From assembly GCA_903928285.1 (NCBI GenBank), contig CAIYQH010000355.1, forward strand, positions 1 through 5,686: 5,686 nt of DNA, given 5' to 3'. Of the stretch, positions 1-5,686 are shown piece by piece (positions within the stretch are counted from its first letter, which is position 1; every line of letters begins with the position of its first letter). The stretch is from an uncultured Bacteroidales bacterium. Lineage in GTDB: Bacteria; Bacteroidota; Bacteroidia; Bacteroidales; FEN-979. Under the pieces are notes generated by a model. It made no database searches. It was not told where the DNA came from and was given only the letters and a program-made list of their open reading frames with translations. Position numbers and translations under genes: made by a program.

Positions 1-1722
1 ATGAGACGAGTTGCAGGATTTATATTACTGATTTTATTTTCGGGACTGGGTGCCGGCAATGGTTTTTCGCAGGCGCCCAATCAACAGGGATTTGAGATTA
101 TGAAAAACCTGGATATCTACTCCAACCTGATCAAGGAACTTAACCAGGATTATGTGGATGAGATCAACCCTGGTGAACTCACCCAGAAGGGCATCGATGC
201 CATGCTGGAATCGCTCGATCCCTATACCAACTTCATCCCCGAATCACAGGTGGAAGATTACAAGTTCATCACCACAGGCCAGTACGGGGGCATCGGATCT
301 CTGATCCACCAGCAGGCCGATTATGTTGTGATCTCCGAACCTTATGAAGGGTCGCCTGCCCAGAAATCAGGGCTGAAGGCCGGTGACAAGATCACCGAAA
401 TTAATGGCAAGCAGGTCAAGGGGAAATCATACGAAGATGTGAGCGCCATTCTGAAAGGCCAGGCAGGCACGACGGTTCACCTGGTCCTGCTCCGTGAAGG
501 CGAAAGCAAACCTGTCGAAAAAACCATCACCCGTGAAATAATCAAAATCGACAACATCCCCTATTATGGCATGGTGGATGAACATACGGGTTATATAAAA
601 CTTACCGGCTTTACCCAGAATGCCGCAAAGGAGATGCGCCAGGCCTTTGTAAAACTGAAGGAGGGTAACGACCTGAAGGGAATAATCATCGATCTTCGCG
701 GCAATGGCGGCGGTTTGCTGAACGAGGCGGTCGATATCGCCAACCTTTTCGTTGAACGGGGTCAGGAGATTGTCAGCACCAAAGGAAAGATGGCTGATAA
801 AAATCACACCCATCTGACCATGAACCCTCCTGTTGATCTCAATATCCCGCTTGTGGTCCTGGTTGATCATTCGAGCGCCTCGGCCAGCGAAATCCTGGCA
901 GGGTCGATACAGGACCTTGACCGCGGTGTGATCCTTGGCCAGCGTACATTCGGCAAAGGACTGGTGCAGAATGTGGTGCCTTTGTCGTACAATGCCCAGA
1001 TGAAGATCACGGTGGCCAAGTATTACATCCCCAGCGGGCGGTGCATCCAGGCCATCGACTACGCGCACAAGAAGAAGGACGGCTCCTTCGGGAAAATCCC
1101 CGATTCGCTGATCCGTGCCTTTAAGACCAAAAACGGCAGGGTCGTGTACGATGGGGGCGGACTGAACCCCGACGTGATCACCACCCCGCGCCGGTTCAGC
1201 AACGTTGCGTTAGCGCTTTACGGCAAATATCATATCTTCGATTTCGCTACTCGATTTGCCATGCAGCATGCTGTTATTCCTCCTGCGGATGTTTTTGAGA
1301 TTGACGACTCCCTGTACAGTAGTTTCCTGGAATTCCTCAAGGGAAAGGATTATTCCTATACCACAAAGAGCGAACGCGCGCTCGACCAGCTGAAAAGCGA
1401 AGCGCTGAAAGAGAATTACTTCGATGCCATCACCGAAGAATATGGCCAACTGAAAAACCGAATGGACAAAGACAAACAGGAGGACCTTAAAAAATACAGC
1501 AGCCAGATCAAGGAGCTGCTGAAACTTGAAATTGTTACCCGTTATTATTACCAGAAGGGCAAAATATCGGCAGACCTGAAACATGACCCTGAAATTGCCA
1601 ATGCTATCTCAACGATGAAGGATACCGGCAAGTACGCCGCCATCCTGTCAGGGAAATATGTTCAGCCAAAACCGGAAATCCCTGTCAAAGGCGATGAGGA
1701 CGACGAAAATCCAGTTGATTAA
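1..1722 (+). CDS. S41 family carboxyl-terminal processing protease (CtpA/Prc-like), exported
   Basis: This is a serine protease of family S41, which trims or degrades envelope proteins from their C-termini. Residues 1-24 form a signal peptide (MRR, a hydrophobic run, then GFSQ-A), so it should act in the periplasm. A helical N-terminal cap (about 30-92) leads into a PDZ domain (about 93-170, with GGIG at 96-99 and the ligand-groove region after it). The protease core follows, with DLRGNGGG at 231-238. The catalytic residues are visible: Ser294 within SSASASE, Lys319 in FGKG and Gln323, with the same 25- and 4-residue spacing as the Ser-Lys-Gln triad of Bacillus CtpB. A helical C-terminal region (about 400-550) typical of Bacteroidota members ends in an acidic tail. 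The 573-residue length is normal for that subgroup. The ATG is the first base of the window, so a start further upstream cannot be excluded, but the signal peptide fits this one. The substrate cannot be told from sequence. The gene is probably co-transcribed with the cytidine deaminase gene 9 bp downstream. Confidence 0.95.
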   Translation: MRRVAGFILLILFSGLGAGNGFSQAPNQQGFEIMKNLDIYSNLIKELNQDYVDEINPGELTQKGIDAMLESLDPYTNFIPESQVEDYKFITTGQYGGIGSLIHQQADYVVISEPYEGSPAQKSGLKAGDKITEINGKQVKGKSYEDVSAILKGQAGTTVHLVLLREGESKPVEKTITREIIKIDNIPYYGMVDEHTGYIKLTGFTQNAAKEMRQAFVKLKEGNDLKGIIIDLRGNGGGLLNEAVDIANLFVERGQEIVSTKGKMADKNHTHLTMNPPVDLNIPLVVLVDHSSASASEILAGSIQDLDRGVILGQRTFGKGLVQNVVPLSYNAQMKITVAKYYIPSGRCIQAIDYAHKKKDGSFGKIPDSLIRAFKTKNGRVVYDGGGLNPDVITTPRRFSNVALALYGKYHIFDFATRFAMQHAVIPPADVFEIDDSLYSSFLEFLKGKDYSYTTKSERALDQLKSEALKENYFDAITEEYGQLKNRMDKDKQEDLKKYSSQIKELLKLEIVTRYYYQKGKISADLKHDPEIANAISTMKDTGKYAAILSGKYVQPKPEIPVKGDEDDENPVD

Positions 1723-1731
1723 TCCGGCAAT

Positions 1732-2223
1732 ATGAGAATGGTTACCCAAAGTATTGAATACCAGGCATTCACCAACGCAACGGAACTGGCTCCTGCCGAC
1801 AGGGAACTTCTCGACAGGGCAAGGAAGGCGGTTTCCACTTCGCATGCACCCTATTCGCGGTATCATGTCGGCGCAGCCGTCCGGCTGGCTAACGGGAATA
1901 TCGTTACCGGGAGCAACCAGGAGAATATGTCCTTCCCGGCCGGATTGTGCGCCGAACGGGTTGCCGTCTTCGCCGCCGTTTCAAACTACCCGGGAGTGCC
2001 TGTCGCCTCGATCGCCATCACCGCCACAGCCGATGCATTCGAAGTGAACAGGCCGGTTCCACCATGCGGCATGTGCCGCCAGGCTATCGTTGAATTTGAA
2101 ATGAAGTATGGCAATAAAATCAGATTGATCCTGGGAGGACAAACAGGAGAGGTATTTGTGGTTCATGGTATGGAAACCCTCCTGCCGCTTACCTTTCATG
2201 AAGACGGACTGGCGAAGAAGTGA
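1732..2223 (+). CDS. cdd: Cytidine deaminase, short homotetrameric type
   Basis: This cytosolic pyrimidine-salvage enzyme hydrolytically deaminates cytidine and deoxycytidine to uridine and deoxyuridine. The zinc site is complete: Cys73 with the proton-shuttling Glu75 in CAER (73-76), and Cys112 and Cys115 in PPCGMC (110-115). Three cysteine ligands mark the short tetrameric class rather than the larger dimeric E. coli type, which uses His-Cys-Cys. Asn62 and Glu64 in NQEN match the ribose-binding NxEN motif, and the YSRYHVGAA segment (about 41-49) is the usual N-terminal strand and turn. At 163 residues it is about 25-30 longer than the Bacillus enzyme, mostly through an N-terminal extension. 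ATG codons at 1732 and 1738 are both possible starts. Neither has a clear Shine-Dalgarno sequence. The 9-bp spacing after the protease gene suggests one transcript with it, though no functional link is obvious. The family call is secure. Preference for cytidine over related nucleosides is inferred. Confidence 0.95.
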   Translation: MRMVTQSIEYQAFTNATELAPADRELLDRARKAVSTSHAPYSRYHVGAAVRLANGNIVTGSNQENMSFPAGLCAERVAVFAAVSNYPGVPVASIAITATADAFEVNRPVPPCGMCRQAIVEFEMKYGNKIRLILGGQTGEVFVVHGMETLLPLTFHEDGLAKK

Positions 2224-2304
2224 CTTATAAAGGTCTGCCATCCGGTGTCAGCTCAATCATAGTTGATCATCCAGCAATTAATAATCATTCTTAATTCCTT
2301 TTTT

Positions 2305-3348
2305 ATGAAATTTATCTGTACTGTATTATTGGTTCTCTTTCTGTTTCCCGTCTATGCCTCGAAAGGCGGCAAGGAGGCCTACATGGTGTTCAATGGCAAG
2401 GGTCGCAAAGCGAATTATGAAGAGCTGCTGAAGGCTGCCAACAGATCAGACATCGTATTTTTCGGCGAGATGCACAACAATCCGATCTGTCACTGGTTAG
2501 AACTGGAACTTACAAAGGACATGTATGCTGCCAAGGGATCAAACCTGGTACTGGGCGCCGAGATGTTTGAAGTTGACAACCAGTTGCTGCTCAACGAGTA
2601 CATGTCGAAGATGATCAGGAAAAAAGATTTTGAAGCCGAGGCAAAACTCTGGCCAAATTATAAAACCGACTATGCCCCCATCGTCGATTTTGCCAGGGAA
2701 AAGGGATTGAAATTTTCGGCAACCAATATCCCGCGCCGCTATGCCGCTATCGTCAACTTCAACGGATTCGAGGGTCTCGACAGTATCAACGCCATGGAAC
2801 GCGGTTTAATGGCCCCTCCCCCGATCAAATACATCGACACCCTTGCATGTTATGCCAACATTGCCAAAAGCATCGGAGGCGGCATGCCGGCCCATATGAC
2901 GATGAACCTGGGAAAGGCGCAGGCCATGAAGGATGCCACAATGGCACATTTCATCATGAAAAGCGGGGCTTTCAATCAAAAAACCATCCTTCATTTCAAC
3001 GGTTCCTACCACAGCGACAACCACCAGGGCATCGTATGGTATGTAAACCAGGCCATCCGCAAGACCAGCTTCGAACTTAAAGTACTTACCATTACCTGCC
3101 TGGAACAGGAGAATATCGATACCATTTCAAACGAGGATGCTGACAAAGCCGATTTCATCATTATCATCCCCGCCTCGATGACCAAGACCCAGCCATCGGA
3201 TCCGCCTGCCATGACCATGCCGCCGGTTTCGGCCAAAATGGATGACAAATCCAAAGAAAATGAGAAAGAAGCTAAACCCAAGGAAGAGGTAAAGCCAAAG
3301 ACTGAAACCGATGATAATGACGGCGGCGAGGACGACGACGACGATTAA
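2305..3348 (+). CDS. ChaN-like (DUF399/COG3016, Tiki/TraB-fold) exported protein with charged C-terminal tail
   Basis: This is a member of the ChaN family, whose Campylobacter representative is a haem-binding lipoprotein linked to iron uptake. The wider fold also includes Tiki metalloproteases. Residues 1-18 form a signal peptide ending VYA-S. It has no lipobox cysteine, so the product is probably soluble in the periplasm or secreted rather than lipid-anchored. Family landmarks in order: GEMHNN at 54-59 with His57 and a second His63, GAEMF at 84-88, WPNY and the following Tyr-Ala-Pro at 116-125, NIPRR at 141-145, QAMKDATMA at 206-214, and a closing NGSYHSDNHQG block (232-242). The domain ends near 292, and 55 residues of low-complexity Pro/Met then Lys/Glu/Asp sequence follow, finishing in a run of aspartates. 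I chose ATG 2305 because it places the signal peptide at the N-terminus. A TTG at 2263 would add 14 hydrophobic residues and is less likely. The protein is 347 residues. An 81-bp gap separates it from the deaminase gene, so it may have its own promoter. Haem binding is inferred from the family only. Confidence 0.85.
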   Translation: MKFICTVLLVLFLFPVYASKGGKEAYMVFNGKGRKANYEELLKAANRSDIVFFGEMHNNPICHWLELELTKDMYAAKGSNLVLGAEMFEVDNQLLLNEYMSKMIRKKDFEAEAKLWPNYKTDYAPIVDFAREKGLKFSATNIPRRYAAIVNFNGFEGLDSINAMERGLMAPPPIKYIDTLACYANIAKSIGGGMPAHMTMNLGKAQAMKDATMAHFIMKSGAFNQKTILHFNGSYHSDNHQGIVWYVNQAIRKTSFELKVLTITCLEQENIDTISNEDADKADFIIIIPASMTKTQPSDPPAMTMPPVSAKMDDKSKENEKEAKPKEEVKPKTETDDNDGGEDDDDD

Positions 3349-3354
3349 CCGCCC

Positions 3355-3756
3355 TTATGCAAAGGTGTAGTAGGCATTGATCAGGAAGTTCCATAAGGTC
3401 ACCACCAGCGTGGCAACCAGTTTTGAAACATAGAAGTTAACCCTGAACTTCCCCGACATGGCCCAGAGGATGAGCAGGTTCATACACAGCCCGAACAGCG
3501 CGATGATGAAAAACCGGCTGAACTCCTGCATGATGTTGGGATTGGTGCTGTGAAAGGTCCATAACCGGTTCATGAAATAGTTCGTAGTGGCCGCCAGCAC
3601 AAACCCGCCGGTGTTGGCCACATATTTCTGGATTTTGAGAATTTCCTTGCAGACAAAGGTAGTTCCGAAATCGACGAATACACCTGAAAACCCTACCAAT
3701 GAAAACTTGACGAATTTCAGGAAGAATGCCTCTGTGAAAAATGACTGAAGGAGCAT
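3355..3756 (-). CDS. GtrA-family small membrane protein
   Basis: This is a 133-residue integral membrane protein of the GtrA family, small four-helix proteins linked to polyprenyl-phosphate sugar translocation, O-antigen glucosylation and other cell-surface polysaccharide synthesis. Four hydrophobic segments lie at about 12-34, 44-64, 78-100 and 108-130. The family signatures are present: FVKFSLVGFSG at 15-25, NYFMNRLWTF at 59-68 after helix 2, and the terminal WNFLINAYYTF at 122-132, which repeats the helix 2 pattern. The length is typical. The ATG at 3756 is the only start that keeps helix 1. No Shine-Dalgarno sequence is evident. It lies 53 bp downstream of the M28 peptidase gene on the same strand and may be transcribed with it. 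No glycosyltransferase gene is in the window, so its sugar-lipid partner is unknown. Its stop codon is 6 bp from that of the convergent ChaN-like gene. Confidence 0.9.
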   Translation of the reverse strand: MLLQSFFTEAFFLKFVKFSLVGFSGVFVDFGTTFVCKEILKIQKYVANTGGFVLAATTNYFMNRLWTFHSTNPNIMQEFSRFFIIALFGLCMNLLILWAMSGKFRVNFYVSKLVATLVVTLWNFLINAYYTFA

Positions 3757-3809
3757 GATGGATCGGTTTGGTTCGATGAAATGTTACCTGTCACTTTCTC
3801 CTGTCATCC

Positions 3810-5588
3810 TTATAACTGAATGATCAGTACCTGGTTTTTCCCTTCGCGAATCACCTCAACGTTCACGGTCATCCCGTGTTTCAGTTTTTTCAGCCGCGAC
3901 ATATATTCGTAAATATCGCCAACCGGCATGCCATTGATGGCAGTAATAATGTCACCCTTTTTCATTCCCCCCTTGTCAGCAGGTCCGTCTTTGGTAACGC
4001 CGTCGATACGCAATCCCTTCTTTTCCGACCCTGCGAAATCGGGCATGACGCCCAGGGTAACCTTGAGCTGGCGACCGGAGCGACCATAATTTTGCTTTTT
4101 ACCCGACTCCTTGAATGTTAATGGTTTCGGAAGATTGTCAATCGTTCTTACGAGGGTAGTGGCATAGTCGCCGATCTTCTTTTCGGCATCGAAATCACAT
4201 TTTTCAGTATCGTCGAAAGGTGTGTGATAATCCATATGAACCCCTGTGGTGAAAAAGAATACCGGGATATTGGAGGAATAAAACGAGGCATGATCCGAGG
4301 GACCGTAACCATCGGGCGAGTGGACAACCTCAAACGCAAGTCCTGACTCGAGCTTCCGCATGATGGAATCGGCCTCGGCGGAGGTGCCGGTACCGCTGAC
4401 GGAGATCGACTTTTTCTCCTTGTCAAAGCGCCCCACCATGTCAAAATTAAACATGGCCTTGATCGTTTTCAGATCAACCGGAGGATGGTCGACAAAAAAC
4501 TTGGAGCCGATCAGTCCGATCTCCTCGGCGCTGAAGTCGACAAAGATGATACTCCGTTTCAGTTTACTCTTTTCAGGAGCCAGTTGCCCCGCTAATCCCA
4601 TCACCATGGCGGTTCCGGAGGCGTTGTCATCGGCGCCGTTGTGGATCGCATTGGTGTCGGGCATGCGCGAGCCCGACCCGGCGCCTCCGAATCCAAGGTG
4701 ATCGTAATGTCCCCCGATGACTATGTACTCGTTTTTCAACACAGGATCGCTCCCCTCCAGCAGGGCAATGACATTGGCCGTTTTTTCCCTTTTCTGAACA
4801 ACCTCGATGGTTGCCTTCACCGTACTGCCGGTTTCCATGCTTTTTGGGGCTTTGCCGTTCACGATGAGGTGTTCCAGGCTGTCGACGGTAAACTTACTGC
4901 CATGTAATATGTTGTTAGCCAGTTCGCGGGTGATGCTGATCACCGGGATCCCTGCCGTGACCTCATTGTTCTCCACAACCAGTGGCATCAGTTTATCATC
5001 CTTGTCCTGTCCTTTGGGAGTAACCAGCAACATCCCTGCAGCGCCCTGGTCTTTGGCTGTCAGGATTTTACTTCTGACGTCGCTGAAGGGGATGAATTTG
5101 CTGTCGGAATTATCCAGTTCGGGATCTGCCCTGAATACCATCACCCATTTGCCCTTCACGTCGATGCCTTTGTAATCGTTCCATTTGAGACTGTCGAGGT
5201 TAAGGTCAAAGCCGTACCCTGCAAAAATGACAGATGCGTTCAGCGCACCGCTGCCTGAAAAAGAGAGGGGAATATAATCCTTTTTGATCATTGCACTGAA
5301 ACCATCGACCAGGATTGAATTCCTGCTGGTCAGGTTCACATCGGTGACGATCTCAAACCACTGGAAACCATCATCTCCCATCAGTTTCAATCCGTCGGCC
5401 CTGAAATGGTCACGGATATACCGGGAGGCCACATTGATCTCGGCAGTTCCCGGTTTACGGCCTTTAAGCGAATCCGACGCGAGAAACTGCACGTAATCAT
5501 GCAGCTCCTTTGCTGTCAATTTCGATTTCTGGGAATAGGCGCTTGCAAAGAGCAGCAGCAATAAGGGGAGGAGGAGGATTTTTTTCAT
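3810..5588 (-). CDS. M28 family zinc aminopeptidase/peptidase with PA insert and C-terminal PDZ domain, exported
   Basis: This is a secreted or periplasmic di-zinc peptidase of family M28, which removes N-terminal residues from peptides. Residues 1-20 are a signal peptide (MKK, a long leucine run, AYSQ). A protease-associated (PA) domain spans about 118-240. The M28 core (about 285-485) shows the expected metal and catalytic residues: His294 and Asp296 in GGHYDH, Asp320/Asp321 in NGADDNASG, the catalytic Glu355 and ligand Glu356 in SAEEIG, Asp383 in NFDMVGR, and His455 in DYHTPFDD. SDHASFY (431-437) is also conserved. A PDZ domain (about 508-590, with KKGDIITAINGMPV at 543-556) closes the protein at 592 residues. 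The reading frame stays open to 5684 through a tandem repeat, but ATG 5588 is the right start: it begins the signal peptide and has a modest AGG four bases upstream. Extending the start would bury the signal peptide behind Ser-Ala-Leu repeats. Substrate preference is not visible. The PDZ domain may recognise substrate or partner C-termini (inference). Confidence 0.93.
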   Translation of the reverse strand: MKKILLLPLLLLLFASAYSQKSKLTAKELHDYVQFLASDSLKGRKPGTAEINVASRYIRDHFRADGLKLMGDDGFQWFEIVTDVNLTSRNSILVDGFSAMIKKDYIPLSFSGSGALNASVIFAGYGFDLNLDSLKWNDYKGIDVKGKWVMVFRADPELDNSDSKFIPFSDVRSKILTAKDQGAAGMLLVTPKGQDKDDKLMPLVVENNEVTAGIPVISITRELANNILHGSKFTVDSLEHLIVNGKAPKSMETGSTVKATIEVVQKREKTANVIALLEGSDPVLKNEYIVIGGHYDHLGFGGAGSGSRMPDTNAIHNGADDNASGTAMVMGLAGQLAPEKSKLKRSIIFVDFSAEEIGLIGSKFFVDHPPVDLKTIKAMFNFDMVGRFDKEKKSISVSGTGTSAEADSIMRKLESGLAFEVVHSPDGYGPSDHASFYSSNIPVFFFTTGVHMDYHTPFDDTEKCDFDAEKKIGDYATTLVRTIDNLPKPLTFKESGKKQNYGRSGRQLKVTLGVMPDFAGSEKKGLRIDGVTKDGPADKGGMKKGDIITAINGMPVGDIYEYMSRLKKLKHGMTVNVEVIREGKNQVLIIQL

Positions 5589-5610
5589 ATTACCTGGTTT
5601 TTTAAGATGG

Positions 5611-5686
5611 AATGCAGACAATGCAGACAATGCAGACAATGCAGACAATGCAGACAATGCAGACAATGCAGACAATGCAGACAATG
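5611..5686. repeat. Perfect 9-bp tandem repeat (minisatellite), cut by the window end
   Basis: The unit AATGCAGAC is repeated eight full times without a mismatch and continues with AATG to the last base, so the true copy number is at least 8.4. It begins 22 bp upstream of the M28 peptidase start codon (5588), in that gene's presumed 5' untranslated or promoter region. Because the unit is a multiple of three and contains no stop codon in any of the six frames, every frame through it is open. On the minus strand one frame reads Ser-Ala-Leu repeats joined in frame to the peptidase. No inverted symmetry is present within the unit, so it does not form a hairpin array and it lacks the spacers of a CRISPR. 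Identity of all copies suggests recent expansion by slippage or, less likely, an assembly artefact at a sequence end. Confidence 0.95.

Noticed and set aside
427..1068. 213-codon open frame on the minus strand, inside the S41 protease gene
   Set aside because: It lies wholly antisense to a gene with intact catalytic motifs, its translation shows no recognisable domain, and its openness is explained by the codon usage of the real gene.
2263..2304. TTG start giving the ChaN-like protein 14 extra residues
   Set aside because: The ATG at 2305 starts a standard signal peptide. The extension would put a second hydrophobic stretch in front of it and has no ribosome binding site.
2224..2304. Possible promoter or terminator in the 81-bp gap before the ChaN-like gene
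   Set aside because: The gap is A/T-rich near the start codon, but I find no convincing Bacteroidota -33/-7 (TTTG, TAnnTTTG) pair. The only hairpins (such as ATCA/TGAT around 2256-2270) are four-base stems without a T tract.
3757..3809. Small gene or regulatory RNA between the M28 and GtrA genes
   Set aside because: The 53-bp gap is too short for a gene and shows no clear stem-loop or motif.
4148..5175. Several overlapping open frames on both strands within the M28 peptidase gene (70-122 codons)
   Set aside because: All are shadows of the peptidase frame. Their translations are Pro/Ser/Arg-rich with no family resemblance and they have no independent start context.
5611..5686. CRISPR array
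   Set aside because: The repeats are 9 bp, directly abutting, without spacers, and no cas gene is present.

Overview
The window looks like chromosomal DNA from a member of the Bacteroidota, probably Bacteroidales-like. This is inferred from the protein families, from signal peptides ending in the Ser-Gln or Tyr-Ser-Gln style common there, from weak or absent Shine-Dalgarno sequences, and from A/T-rich sequence before some starts. I cannot name a genus. No rRNA, tRNA, CRISPR array, insertion sequence or phage gene is visible.

Layout: three genes on the plus strand converge on two genes on the minus strand. Plus strand: an exported S41 carboxyl-terminal processing protease (1-1722), a tetrameric-type cytidine deaminase 9 bp downstream (1732-2223), and, after an 81-bp gap, an exported ChaN-like (Tiki/TraB-fold) protein with a long charged tail (2305-3348). 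Minus strand, read from the right: an exported M28 zinc peptidase with PA and PDZ domains (3810-5588), then a small four-helix GtrA-family membrane protein (3355-3756). The two groups meet tail to tail with only 6 bp between stop codons. A perfect 9-bp tandem repeat of at least 8.4 copies lies just upstream of the M28 gene and runs off the right end of the window.

Functionally this is mainly cell-envelope and housekeeping content: two periplasmic or surface peptidases, a possible haem/iron-related envelope protein, a polyprenyl-lipid-type membrane protein and a pyrimidine salvage enzyme. The genes do not form an obvious single pathway, and I see no defence, secretion or biosynthetic system. 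All five reading frames look intact, with the expected catalytic residues where the family has them. The most unusual item is the minisatellite in the 5' region of the M28 gene. It is open in all six frames and creates a false 32-residue Ser-Ala-Leu extension if the longest ORF is taken.
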